This document shows positions 20,601 to 39,352 of a stretch of 64,000 nt of DNA, piece after piece; the stretch's first letter is position 1; each line of letters starts with the position of its first letter. The translations under genes were made by a program, and so were the position numbers. Source of the DNA: Cyanoderma ruficeps (taxonomy: Eukaryota; Chordata; Aves; Passeriformes; Timaliidae). Where the stretch lies: positions 2,864,339-2,928,338 of the forward strand of contig VZDJ01000063.1 of the NCBI GenBank assembly GCA_008694505.1, in the 5' to 3' direction. The notes beneath the pieces are model-generated. The model saw only the letters and a list, made by a program, of their open reading frames with translations, ran no database searches and had not been told where the DNA came from.

Positions 20601-23600
20601 GTATCAGTTTGTCTCAACAGAGGAGCAGAGAGAAGAAATTTCCAAAAAGCTTAGTGAAGCTTCCAGTTGGATGGAGGAGGAGGGCTATGCAGCTGCAACA
20701 AAGGTATTGCTGTGTGCAGTCAGGATACCAGTCACTGGCATGGAACTGACCACAAAGGCTGACAGAGCATTTGTAATCTGGTTCTTGAGAGTTTCTTGCT
20801 TCATTAGTGTATTATGCACAGAACAAAATAAGAAGTTGTCCCAGCCATTGATGTTTCTACAAGAGCTTCAGCAGGAACCTGTTGACTGAAAGCTTAGATA
20901 TGGGGCTCTTTTTACCGCACTGAAATGGTGTATTTGATAGAGTGAAAAACAAATGCAGTTATAACTTCTGAAGTTGCCAATGTTAGACAGTGGTCAAACT
21001 AACGGCTTTCTCCTCTCCCCCATTTTCAGGAGCTGAAAGACAAGCTTGCAGAGCTGAAAAAGCTTTGTAGGAACCTTTTCTTCCGTGTTGAGGAAAGGAG
21101 AAAGTGGCCAGAACGCCTGGCTGCTCTGGAAAGTCTGCTCAATCACTCCACCATCTTTCTCAGGTAAGGACAGGCTTTAGGGAAGGAATGTTACGCAACT
21201 GGTCATGTATGAGCTGCCAGCAGAATGAGACCAGAGTGGATGTGAAAGTCAGTGGCACTTCCCGAGAAAAGATGAGCAGAACGCTCCTCCCTGGTGTCCT
21301 GTTCTGCAGGACCTGTGAACAGGTGCATGTGAGCTCTGTCCAGAATGGGGGGCAGGAAGGGTCCAGCATGGTTGTTGTGATGTTTTTGTATTGCTGGAGC
21401 TGTAACCACAGAGTTGCCAAAGTGCAGTCTGCTTGGCTTAACAAAAATAAGATTTCTTATCTACAAGGGGAGCCCGAATGATTCCAGAGTCTGACCAGAT
21501 ATTCACAGAAGTGGAACTGAGTACACTGGAAAAAGCCATCAATGAAACAACGGTACTGAAGGATGGAGTGGTGCTGGGGGAGGGTGAGGGGGCAGTTTGG
21601 GTTATGACCTGTACTTTCACTCAAGGTCATGGAGTACAACATGCATGTTTTGTTTTCATGCCAGCAGCAAACCTTTTGTGTGTTTCAGTGTTTCCTAATG
21701 CCCAGCCTGACCCCATTGTGTCTGTGGGGAATGGTGATTCCTGTATTGCATGTGGAATTGTCTCCAGGGTGGGGGTGGAGCCCAGTGATCTGACTGCACT
21801 CGGTTTTTAAAGGCAGGCGCTGGGTTTTATTTCTCTGTCTTACGTCTGGGTAACTGAGGGGTTGGTGGAAATGTAGCACGGAGGAGAGCTGTCCTGAGTA
21901 AAGGAGAATAGCCAGGGGCAGTGACTTTGAGATACTGTAATATACAGCGGTTCCTGAACCCAGAAGCATTCCAAAAGCACCTCTTCCCTCGCGTCCCACA
22001 GGTTTGGAAAAATGAGACGCTGGCTGAACAGAACAAGCTTACTCCTACTGAGAAACCTGTGCTGCTCTCTAAAGATATAGAGCTCAAGATAGCAGCCCTG
22101 GACAGGGAAGTGCAGTATCTCCTGAATAAAGCCAAGTTTGCAAAACCCAAACCCAAAAGGGAGAAGAACGCCACAAAAACTGATTCAGGCAAGAATACTA
22201 CAGCAGCCCCTGAGACTGATAATACTATCCCTCCCACGGAGGGGAAACAAGAAGGTAAGTAGCAGGCTTGGAGCATGTAACTCCCTATTATATAATTACC
22301 ACATGTAACACATGATGTTTCTCTTGATTGAACTGGAGCTAAAGAAGAGAGGATAGTAGTTAACTGTGAGATTGAGTTTGCTCTTCATTTTCAAATACAG
22401 CTGGGAAAATCTATGTATTGCAGTGTCCTTTTCTCCCCCATCATTTGTTTGGGTTTTTTGTGGAGAAGCAGAAATAATTTGTAAATTTCCCAGGATAGTC
22501 AGTACCTGTCTTGCTGGCTTGTTGACTTCTAGGAAAGGTAAGCCATTGACTGCACTTGGATGTACCCAGCTGAATACTCAAGGTCCTGTCCTAGATAAAT
22601 TAGTAGAATGAATTGTTGATGAGAAAGGTTTGTCGTCTGGATCAACTCCAGGAAAAAAAAAAAATCTCTTGGGGCACTAGGACTTAGAGTTTTTTGAACT
22701 TTCTAAGATCTCAGGTCCCAAGTGCCCTGGTCGTTTTAAATCTGGAGTGCTGTTTGTCTGCATTCCTGCTGTTTCCTCTGGTCTGAGTAAGGGATTCTGC
22801 TCATACAGCTCCAAAGGTCATCTGCCTGTGCAACTGGTTGGTCTCCAGGGCTTCTGAGGACATAAAGCCTGGCACTCAGAGGGGAATACAGAGCAGTTTT
22901 GTGGTGCTTCTCTTTGAGTGTTGTAGAGTGCTCTGCTGTGAGAGTGAACTGTTATGGTCCTGCTGAGGTACCACAGCTGGCTGGTTTAACCTCACCTTTA
23001 TTCACCTCCTGTGTGCTCTCCCTTGACTTTTGTTTTTTCTGCTTTAGACACAGACAAACTGGAGGATATTGATCCAGCTAAGGAACCTCCTACAGCTGAG
23101 AAAGCAGCAATAGATGATAAGCCTGGATCAGACTCTGGTGGGTAAATGTTTTGCTAACGATCTGGAACTTGGGAGCTGCAAGTGCAGGGTGTCTGAGGGC
23201 CTCCTTTGCAGATTTTTAGCTGTAAGAGGTAATGCGATGGTAGAACCCTGACTGCTGATCCATTGCTAGTTTTGCAAACAGGAAGACAAATTTTGGTTCC
23301 TTGCTGTTCTTATGTTTTTGTGGTTCAGAGTGGAATTCTAATGCACCACTGCTGCTTTGTGCCCATGTCCCTGCAGGTTGCAGCCAGTCCCATGGCTGTG
23401 AGCTGGGCTATGCTTGAGAGCCGCTGTGCTGCTCTTGCTGCCAGGGCAGTGCTGTTAACAGGGGCAGAGTTCATGTCTTGAGCTCCATGGAGCTGAGTGT
23501 CAACCCCCAAAACCTCTGTACCATGGACTGCAAGTTTTGTGGCAAATTTTGCAAATGTCAGAGACTCTCAGTGTTGCTTTGCATGCTGTGAAAACCACTG

Positions 23601-23691
23601 TGGTGTGAAACTGAGTTTGCTTCATTACACAGGGTCCAAAAAAGAGAAGGCAGAAGCTGGAGGAGAAAGCAGGAAAAACGATGAATTGTAA
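11689..23691 (+). CDS. HYOU1: HYOU1 (ORP150/GRP170), ER HSP70-family chaperone and exchange factor
   Basis: Large HSP70-like chaperone of the ER lumen and nucleotide-exchange factor for BiP. The 24 coding exons are 11689-11752, 11943-12036, 12874-12952, 13207-13361, 13457-13533, 14115-14296, 14863-14978, 15731-15914, 16322-16456, 17358-17440, 17539-17671, 17976-18163, 18413-18551, 18654-18714, 19027-19109, 19260-19448, 19605-19801, 19973-20060, 20581-20703, 21030-21163, 21468-21552, 22002-22254, 23048-23137 and 23633-23691. Together they encode 996 aa (human 999). Residues 1-22 form a Leu-rich signal peptide. ATPase-domain motifs include [34 protein letters not shown] and [20 protein letters not shown]. 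An acidic, Lys/Glu-rich loop (exons 19260-19801) replaces the usual HSP70 linker, followed by the helical WPERL domain. The C-terminus KNDEL is the ER-retention signal. The start is fixed by the signal peptide and CpG context. No frame breaks were seen. Confidence 0.98.
13024..13075 (+). repeat. Short imperfect tandem repeat, 28-bp period
   Basis: The 24-base string beginning tctcatctccttgatg occurs at 13024-13047 and again at 13052-13075, inside the HYOU1 intron between exons 12874-12952 and 13207-13361. A partial third copy precedes it. Confidence 0.6.
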
Positions 23692-24640
23692 CACCCTGAA
23701 ATCCCACGAGTGTCAGCATCTATTTATTTCATAGTTACTTTCTTGTTTTTCTTATGGACCTGGTTTGTCATGATGTAAATGGAACACAACAAGAGTCTGA
23801 CAACACAATGGGATAGAGATGTAAATTTATTTTTTTTTTGTTCTTTCTGCGGATTTTGCCTCTACTAACTTAGTGAATCGTTTTTGTTTTTCTTCTACTA
23901 TGTGTGGCAGACTGCCCACCAAGAATTGTCTCTGTTTCAGTACAGTAGTCACCAAAGTGACTTTCCTGTGGGGAGAAAGCAGTAAAGAAACATCTTAAGG
24001 TGTAGGAAATAACTTGGAACATAAACTCTGCCCCACCTCTTGTGAAGATGATTGCAGAAGGATACAGACCTGAAGTGCAGTTGTCTTTGCATTTGAGGCC
24101 CTGACTTAGAGCGAATGTGTGATTTCAGCTGGTGGGAGGTGTATTAATACTTGGAAGTATACATGGGAAGGTGGATTATCTGTGCTTTGAGATACGGCTG
24201 TGTCTGTTTTCCATAGGCTGCTTGTTAAAACTGTCTGTGCTCTGTAGCAGAGTCCAAAAACCATGAAGTGAGACTTGACAAAAAGATTCTGTTTATAGTT
24301 TTAAATGTTCAGAAAAGACACTTTCTGAACATCGAATGCAGAGGAGAGGGAAAGATGGGCCATGTTGGCACATCCTGTAGTCAGTCACAAGGACAGTGAT
24401 ACGGTTCAACCAAACCTGGAAAGTCTAATGGCAACTGCCTTCCTTCATCGGTATTGTGTGCACTTGGAACGATTCAATCGTGTGACCTTCCCTGTCCCTG
24501 GCCGTGACCTCCTGCCTCCTCGGACCCTCCCTGCTGCTGCCACACACACGAGTGGGGTCCGACGGCTGCGAATGTGCATCTGACATTGTTCTCCATTCTG
24601 GCCTCTTCAACCAAAAATAAAAACGACACTTCCTGACAGG
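23692..24640 (+). other. HYOU1: HYOU1 3' UTR and poly(A) signal
   Basis: About 0.9 kb follows the TAA stop (23689-23691). A canonical AATAAA lies at 24616-24621, so cleavage is expected near 24,635-24,645, immediately before the SLC37A4 promoter. Confidence 0.75.
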
Positions 24641-24644
24641 CTGT

Positions 24645-24787
24645 GCGAAGCGGTGCCGTGTGTGCCGGGGGCTGGGGCGGGGCGAGAGCCGGGGCGGGCC
24701 GGGGCGGGACTTCCGCGGGGCGGCGGGGCCGTGTCCGCCCGTGCCGTGCGCCCCGGACCGCTGCGGCCCCGCGGGCAGCGCGGCGCG
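24645..24787 (+). promoter_or_regulatory. SLC37A4: SLC37A4 GC-rich promoter
   Basis: A short block of GC boxes (GGGGCGGGGC type, about 24,671-24,710) and an ETS-like ACTTCCG at 24709-24715 precede the ATG at 24788. No TATA box is seen. The block starts almost at the HYOU1 cleavage site. Confidence 0.6.
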
Positions 24788-30921
<6,134 letters not shown>

Positions 30922-32235
30922 GGATAAGCTGCTTGGTGGAAAGGATGTTCCCACGTTGACGTGAATGATGCTCGTTTTTGTTTAACTGGCCTAGGAGTGA
31001 GTTTACCTATTGCTGCAACCTAGATAAAAATGTCTCAACTTCTCATCCAGTGTCAGGTGCCAGAGGGCACAAGGTTCCTGCTACTGATCACTTTTTCCCT
31101 CAAGATGTGATAATTCACCTAGTTTACATTTGCAATGATTTTACTGTACCTCTTCCTCACAGCACTGTTAGTGAAGCAAGCAGGCTCTGTAGCCCGAGCT
31201 TCCCCTCTACAAGTGGTCTGAAATGACTGGCTTCAGGTGCACTTACTTCTAGTTTTGTCATTATTGTTTGTCTCAGCCATTAACTGAGACATTAATCAGT
31301 TCAGCTTCTCTGCTCAGGGGCCCTGAACCAAGCTTTTGCTGCCTGTGTCCATCTCATCCATCTGCCATAAGCACAGCTGCCCCAGGTCACTTCAGCATGA
31401 GCTCTGTGTGCCCAGCCACAGGACAGCAGCAGACCAGGGAGTGGTGATGACTGCAGTCCAGCCTGCTTTGACAGCAGTAAGGCTTTAGCTGTACGTGGGG
31501 CTAGTTGCTAGGAGTGAGGAGGGAGTGTGTTGCTGTGGACAAACAGAACAGCGGGACGTGCTGTGGCAGGGCTCTCCACAGCATTTAGAAATAGGCACGT
31601 TTCCAGGGAATTCATGGCGTTTAGAGCAGCTCCTGCTAAGTGAACTGATCCTGCCTGGTGTGATGTCTGTGTGCAGTGTTAATGATTTGCAAGGGAGGCA
31701 GCTGCTGCCAAGGCAGATCGTAGCCAGTGCTCTGCAAATCAACCAGGAAAAACTAACCCAGCAGCAGGAATTGCAACAGCAGCCACCACCAACCCACAAT
31801 TTCTGCAGCTGGGTTTTGTGATAACCCATATTTCTAGCTTTGGCTTGTATTTTTTCAGTACAGGGTGTGAAGACTGGGATGGTTTTGGTCAAGAGTTGTG
31901 TCTCTCGTGGCTGCAGGCAAGGGCTCAGGCTGCCTCTGAGTCAGCCATCACTGACAGCCCTAGCAGTCAGGCCCAGCGCCCTGCAATAAGTACACTCAGG
32001 TATTTAACCAGGAATTTGTTGAATATTCTTGTTTTTCCCCAAAAGGATTTACAGTTTTAGGGTCCTGAAAGGGCAAGTTCAACTCGTAAAGAACCTGCAT
32101 GCAGGTACTTTGCTGAGTACTTGGGTTGCCAGAGTAGTTAGCTAGCCTTAATTAAAAAAATGGAAGTGAATTACATTTTGTACTTAATTACATGATCTTC
32201 TTCTATATGTGAAATAAAAATTGAGCAACGTCACA
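30922..32235 (+). other. SLC37A4: SLC37A4 3' UTR
   Basis: About 1.3 kb follows the TGA. AATAAA lies at 32213-32218, with another at 32358-32363. No coding exon was recognised here. TRAPPC4 converges from the right, so the two transcripts end close together and may overlap. Confidence 0.5.
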
Positions 32236-32748
32236 AGGGCCCTGGTTGTCTTATGGAGAGTGGTGCAAGCAAAACCACCCAAACTCACGTATCTTCTGGA
32301 GGTGCCACTGGCACAAATGTCCCCATCAACAGAAAGCAAACAGCCATTTGCCTCATTAATAAACACTTATTACTTCTATACAGAAACCCTCTGCAAGACT
32401 GTAAGTTAGAGCTATACAGGAAAAATACGTATGTACATTCATGACGGAAATTCATGAAGGAAAAGCACTGACTGTGGTAAGGCCACAGACCTGCACCTTC
32501 TCCTTCACCCAAGTTCAGCAGAGCTGCAACAGCAAAATAAGGCCCTGTGGCCCAATGTAAACAGTGCTAAGGAATCTGTTTAAGTTTCACAACAAAGGGG
32601 ATAAACCGGTATTTTGGGAGATACTGAAGCATGTTTTGGGGATGTGCAGTCTCTGCTGTGGAGAGGGGAGCTTTGTGAGAGGCCAGCCAGGGAAGACGGA
32701 GGCCCCACTCTTCATCCGAATGAATCTGTGCAACAGGCGAGGCTTTCT

Positions 32749-34103
32749 CTATGATCCAGGTCCGAAGGGTCCGGCTTTCTCTGCTACCTCCAGAGCAAGC
32801 TTCAAGTTCTGATCAAACAACTCACACCTGAAACAGTCAGAAAAGCAAAAGGGATTACTTACCTATGGAAGTGAGTTAAAGCCAGCAAAGGATCTCCACA
32901 TCCTTTGGCTCTGCATCCTTCAAGGAGAGATTCAGGAAATTACGACACAGCAATGTGCCTGCTGTCAAAGTCTGCCTTGGTCCTTAGTTAAGATTAAAGC
33001 TTCTTGAATAGGCCTGAATATATGGCAGAACAGTAAGATTTGTGCCAAGGAAGTGCACCTCCCACCTCCCCAGTAGAGCCAGCACTGGAAAGAGCTTAGG
33101 TCTGTGTCCTCTATCTGCAGCAGTGTGCTGTGGCTTCCTTCCCCTTCCCTCAGCCAGTTCTGCTACTTAAGGACTGTTTGCATTTGCTACTGTATAGGCA
33201 GAAAGCTATGAGGGGTTACAGCCAGATTACTAAAAATGGGTTTTTCCTTACCTTATTGGCATCTCCAGGGAGTAGAAAGGATTCTTCAGAGCGAAGTCTG
33301 AGTAGATCTCATAGATTTTGCGGAGAAGAGCGTCTATCCCTGTCTGTCTTGGGTCAGCAAGCACCATGAATTTGATCCCTGGAGCCATAATGCCAGGAGC
33401 ATAAGGAAGGCCAAGCAGAGAGACAGCCCTGACAAAGCAGAGCAGTGCTAGGTGCCTAGGACCCCACGGTACCTGTCAGTGTCTGGAAGCAGTGCAACTT
33501 GAAGGTGTCCGTCTCCAGCATCTCTATCCCGGAGCTCCCAACTTCAGGTGACAGCTGTGACCCGATGGCGAACAGCCTGTGGGGACAGGCCCCTCAGCGT
33601 CCCTCACCACCCCTGCCCGTGCCACCCCCGTCCCGTCACGGCCCACCCTCACTCACGAGTGAAACATGGAGGCCAGCATAAGCTTCTCGTTGGAGGAGAG
33701 CCGGTGGCGGCCAAAGCGGATGGACACCGGGTAGTTGGCGGGGTTACCCAGGAACTCCAGCACATCCTTCCCGTCCGCCGTGAAGCGGCCGTTGACCTCG
33801 GCGCCATTGATCGCGAGCACGGCGTGACCCACTGCGGGGACAGCGCGGCGGTATCAGTCAGTCTGCCAGTCGTCAGTAAGCCCGGCTTCACCCGGCCCGG
33901 CCCGCCCGGCCCTTCCCACCCGCCGCACCGCGGATGCCGTCCCGCTGCCCGAAGGCGACGACGACGCGCTCGTCGTGCGGGCGCAGGACGAGATCGAGCG
34001 GAAAGCTGAACGTCTTCTCGGTGTCGGCGCGGGGCGCGTAGTGGTCCAGCTGGTAGATGAGGCCGCCAGCCTTGTTGACCACGTAGACGCTGAAGATGGC
34101 CAT
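32749..34103 (-). CDS. TRAPPC4: TRAPPC4 (synbindin), TRAPP complex core subunit
   Basis: Core longin-fold subunit of the TRAPP tethering complexes, which activate Rab1/Ypt1-type GTPases in ER-to-Golgi traffic and autophagy. Minus-strand exons in gene order: 33929-34103, 33657-33831, 33473-33576, 33252-33378 and 32749-32827. They encode 219 aa, equal to human. The start [20 protein letters not shown], the PDZ-like middle ([17 protein letters not shown]) and the end [10 protein letters not shown] are diagnostic. Phases join at every intron. It diverges from RPS25 across 155 bp and converges on SLC37A4. I found no canonical poly(A) signal below the stop, so the 3' UTR end is unknown. Confidence 0.98.
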
Positions 34104-34169
34104 AGCGCACAGCCCCGGCAGAGACACCCCCCGCCCGTCCCCGCGGCTCCACCGCCTCCGCCCCGGTAG

Positions 34170-34177
34170 TGACGTCA
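34170..34177. promoter_or_regulatory. CRE palindrome TGACGTCA
   Basis: Perfect 8-bp CREB/ATF site in the middle of the shared TRAPPC4/RPS25 promoter, in CpG-rich context. Confidence 0.7.
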
Positions 34178-34212
34178 CGCTCGCGCGGGGCCCGCCCCCG
34201 CCCCACGCCGCG

Positions 34213-34225
34213 CTCTTCCTTTCTC
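34213..34225 (+). promoter_or_regulatory. RPS25: RPS25 5'TOP tract (probable start of transcription)
   Basis: A 13-base uninterrupted pyrimidine run (ctcttcctttctc) beginning with C lies 34-46 bp before the ATG. This is the 5' terminal oligopyrimidine motif expected on ribosomal-protein mRNAs, through which mTOR/LARP1 control translation (family knowledge). Confidence 0.7.
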
Positions 34226-34258
34226 GCCGACATCTTGCGGAGCAGCTGCGGCCGCATC

Positions 34259-35521
<1,263 letters not shown>

Positions 35522-35975
35522 GGAGGTGAGGCTGGGTGCTGAGGAGCTGAGCTGTGCTATGCAATGTGTAATGGGCAACTTCCACATGGCTGTGGTGGGC
35601 TGTTCTTCCAGATGCTCGAGAGTATTTTGCTCACATCCTAAGCAACTTCCTGGGGAAACATTTCTGGAAACATCGATTCTCCAGAATTAAAGAGCAATTT
35701 CACATTTTATCCCTGTGCTCATTGGATGAAGCATCATTTGATCCCCTCTCTGCGGGCTGCAGGGCAAATGGCCATTTGTCCTCCCTGCTCTCACAGGGCA
35801 CCATGGCCAAGTGTTTCTGCTGGAATAAAAACTGTCAGACTGTTTGCTTTGTGCTAGCCTGCTTTGACCTGGTTTTCTGATTGGGGACTTCTTGCTTTGC
35901 AGGTTCTCCAGTGACTTCGTCAACGATGCGTCATATGTAGATGCACATAATAAAATTACTGATTATAATTTTTCT
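35522..35975 (+). other. RPS25: RPS25 3' end: UTR intron, last exon and poly(A) signal
   Basis: After TAG there is a good donor (gag/gtgagg at 35526) and a good acceptor (tttgcag ending 35902). The short exon from 35903 holds AATAAA at 35949-35954. It is read here as the non-coding final exon. Confidence 0.6.
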
Positions 35976-36287
35976 TGCTTTTTCAAGAACGTGTATGTTT
36001 CATTACTGATGTATTTATAGTGGATTCTGGTAGAGGTCATGGCTGTTGTCCTGTACCAGCCAGTTTTTGTCTTTAGTGTTACAAATGTGTTGCTGAAAGG
36101 GAAGAAACGTCTGCATCACCTACAGCACCCAGTGATGTTAGACAGTTTAAAGGATGAGTGTTAGAATGAAGGAAGGCAATATAAATTTGAGTGAAAATAT
36201 CAAACATCTGGCATTAGTGCCTGCAGGGTGGGCCCTGCATTTGAATTGAGTTTCAGTTGGTCTACAAAAAGGCATTTAAAAAAAAGG

Positions 36288-36293
36288 TTTATT
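36288..36293 (-). terminator. CENATAC: CENATAC poly(A) signal
   Basis: TTTATT on the plus strand is AATAAA on the minus strand, 232 bp below the CENATAC stop codon. The convergent RPS25 signal is about 330 bp away. Confidence 0.6.
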
Positions 36294-36524
36294 TCTCAAA
36301 AAATTCTTTCTTTAGTGGGATATTCCATGTCAGCACAGGCCACTGGCATCACGTGCTGTACAGAGTAGGCTTTCTGATAGGGAAGATACAGCATCCACAG
36401 GAGCCTGCCCTTGCTAGCAGGACGTGACTTTGTGTGGCTTTAGATGCAATACTCACACGGACACTCTGTGTCCTTACAGGGCAGTCAGCCTTTCCACAGC
36501 ACAGGTGATGTCTGGTGTTCCTCA

Positions 36525-39352
36525 TCACCTTTTTCTCTTCTTTTCCCCTGATTCAGTTCTAAACTGATGCCTGAAAGAGAGCATAGAAATCAGACTGCAG
36601 GAGCCTTTAAACACAGCTAATGAGCGCTCTCCTTGAAAAAGTAGGAATGTGGTGTGCATAGTGTTCTAGCATGGAAGCTCCCTCAATATTTTTGTTGCTC
36701 TGGAACATTAAAAGGCACCAGTGGGACAGTGTGTGGGTCTGAAAGGTGACCCAAGCAAAAATGAGGCAGATGCCTTCATGTGTGCAGCCTCTACAGCCTG
36801 TGCTTCCTCACAAGCCATGTGTGTGCTGCTCCAGGAGAAGAATGATACCCTGCTTCAATTAAACACTGGGATAACTTATACAACAGGATGGTGTTATGCT
36901 TGTTATGCTTGCTGCTACCTCTGAGCCTGCTCCGTGAGTAGCTTACATGGACAGAAGCCACAGACTGTCCCCCCTGGCACCCATCTGTGCTGCCCTGAAG
37001 CTCACCGGGACTGCCACCTCCTGCCATGATTCCATACACGCCCAAAGGAAGGCAGCCAGCTGTCACTTGTCAGAGAGGTATGGTCAAAGTTGGCACCAAC
37101 GCGTTCCGCTGGGAGCTTTTTTAGCTTCTGCTTCTCCTCTGAAAAAAAAAAATAGAATTGTAGAGTGGTTTGGGCTGGAAGGGAACTTAAGGATCACGCT
37201 GCAACCCTTGCACCATGGACACTTTCCCCTAGACCAGGTTACTCAACAGTCCAAACACTTTGTTCAGCAAGTTTTTAAAATTGCTTTTGATTCTCTAGCA
37301 TGGTAAAGTGACTATAAGGTTAACTAAAAGATGTGCAAGCTGCTCACTGTGTTTGAGAAATTCCTCATAGGAAGGTCCAATTTGTTGTTTACTTTCATCT
37401 TCTTCCTCTGTTAGCCACGGAGGTTTGGCTCCTAGAAATCACAGGGAATACTTACTTAGCCACTGAAGTTATCCTAAACTGACAGGAGAAAAGTGTCCCC
37501 TCTTGCTCCTGTCTGCTGCTTGTGTTACCAAACCAGTAACAAAGTGAACTCTGGGAGTTCTGAGAAAAAGCAGCTGGCCTCAGCTAAGGCCATGGCAGAT
37601 CACACCCCGAATCATACACCCCCCACAGCAGCATCATCAACAGTTTTTACTATTTACTTCTCCTCTAGTATGTCAAATATTGCCAAAAGAGTGACCACGT
37701 CCTGGTTATGCTGGAACTGCTTCAAAACTGCTTTGAGTTATCCCAGTGACATTTGCAAGCCATGAGGTAGTGAGCCAGTGACTCATGATGCAGGTTCATT
37801 TACCTGTGTGGACATTTCCTTTTCCTTCTGCTTCCTGTTAACGGGAAAATAAAATGCTTATGAGAATCTTATGTGTAAGAGTATCTCTGAAGAGAAGAGC
37901 ATTGTCTTCATTCCCTTCCAGAATCAAGTTATATTAGAAAAAGCCAGAGGAAAGCTCTTCTTTAAAAGAGTTTGGTGGGTTTTTTTTTACTTCCCATGGC
38001 ATGTTAAAGAACGTTTTCTTAATGAAAGTTAAACCTGGATAACTGAAACCAGGCTAGCTGCTCGCCCAAATCCACAAAGCTGTTTCTTTTTGTGATGAAA
38101 AAGTTCTGCTTTGTGACGTCTTGTAGGTGACTTGCAGTTAAATTGAAGTCACATTTGCTAGCCAGTCCTACCTGGTGGCCAATGAAGGTCAGAACCTTGC
38201 TTGATTCCATCCAGGCTAAATCAGGTCCTATCTGCATTCCACTCGGGCCAGGCTGTTCTGCAGCACAAGGGCCGTCCCTGAAATTAGAGGCCAGCACTTA
38301 CTGTAGTGCATACGAAAGTTTGCAAAGGATTTGTAAGATCCCGGTAATGACACTGTCAAACACCCCATGTGCTTTAAGCAGGGATGCATCAGCCACTGCT
38401 AAGGAAAGTGATGCTCACCGTTCAAGTCCTGCAGAGGGCCTGCAAACAGGAGGTCCTGCACAAAGTTCTGGCTCTGGTTGAAGCTGAGTGTGATTCAGGA
38501 AAAAGGAACAGTATTTCTGATATTGAGCACAGCCCCCACCCAGCCGCCCCTGGCCCCTCCCGAGCGCACCCGCGTGCCGGTGGTGGCGGTGCGGAGGGCA
38601 GTGCCCGCTCCCCGCCAGGGTGCAGCCAGGGCAGGATACAGCTCACCGACCTGGAGCGCGGCTTGCACCGTTTCTCGCTGCCGGCGCTCGGCCTCCCGGA
38701 TGTCAGCCGCCATCTGCGGGGAGAGAGCGGTGAGACGGGGCCAGCGGAGGCCGGGCCGATGCCGAGGCGGGGAGGCGACCGAGGTTACCTGGAGAATACG
38801 CTCCTCCTCCCGCCGCTGGTGCTCGGCCAGCGCCCGCTCTAGAGCCTGCGCGAAGCGCTCGTACTCTTCGGCCGGCACCAGGCACTGCTCCCGCAGCGCC
38901 GCCTCCGCCCGGTTCTCCCGCCAGAACCGGGCCGTCTCCCGGCGGTGCTCGGGCCTGCGGGACACCGTGACATCGTCAGCACCGCCCGCACCCGGCCAAG
39001 TGCCACAAGAGCCCGGGCTACGGCAGCATCAGCCCGCCCCGTTCCTGCCCACGCACCCAGCCAAGTGCTGCATCAGCCCGGCCTGCAGCAGCGCCAGCCC
39101 GCCGCGCCGCTCGTCCCGCCGCACGCCGAGCCCGCAGCACGGGCACCACACGCGCCCATCGTGTTCCGCTGGATCGTAGCGCTGCACGGCCGTGGCCCCA
39201 TCGGCCGCGGCCGCCGCTGCCCGCGCCGCCGCCGTCGCCTCCTGCAGCTGGGCCAGCACCTCCCGCAGCCGCCGGCGATGCCCCTCGCTGTACAGGTGCC
39301 GGCGGCCCGTGAAGGCGCTGCGGCGGCACAGCCCGCAGTAGTGCACGGCCAT
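36525..39352 (-). CDS. CENATAC: CENATAC (CCDC84), minor-spliceosome zinc-finger protein
   Basis: CENATAC promotes splicing of AT-AC minor introns and so supports chromosome segregation (family knowledge). Minus-strand exons in gene order: 39057-39352, 38789-38954, 38647-38713, 38172-38257, 37804-37834, 37348-37431, 37006-37138 and 36525-36570. Total 302 aa (human 332 as I recall). Two zinc-finger-like modules lie in exon 1: C6/C9/H19/H25, and WCPCC with QHL...PEH. A coiled-coil helix follows ([20 protein letters not shown]). Conserved stretches are [40 protein letters not shown] and [20 protein letters not shown]; the end is basic (GEKKRKR). An in-frame ATG lies further upstream (39538), but MAVHYCGLC fits the family start. 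Exon 38647-38713 uses the stronger donor gtgagc, which alone restores frame. Confidence 0.93.
37142..37275 (-). mobile_element. CR1 LINE 3' fragment
   Basis: The stretch beginning near gaattgtagagtggtttggg and continuing to agaccaggttactcaa matches the avian CR1 3' end in reverse orientation, as I know it. It is only a truncated tail, filling most of the 209-bp CENATAC intron between 37138 and 37348. Confidence 0.8.

Larger units (their letters stand above)
34104..34258. promoter_or_regulatory. Bidirectional TRAPPC4/RPS25 promoter
   Basis: Only 155 bp separate the divergent start codons (34103 minus, 34259 plus). The interval is GC-rich and TATA-less, with a full CRE palindrome TGACGTCA at 34170-34177. 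A GACATCTTG element at about 34229-34237, near the RPS25 start, resembles the YY1-type motif common in ribosomal-protein genes. Confidence 0.8.

Noticed and set aside
33548..34009. 153-aa plus-strand frame
   Set aside because: It is the antisense shadow of TRAPPC4 exons 1-3.
38172..38277. Alternative acceptor at 38278 for CENATAC exon 4
   Set aside because: Its frame does not join to the conserved [14 protein letters not shown]. Only the acceptor before 38257, with the gtgagc donor of the previous exon, keeps phase.
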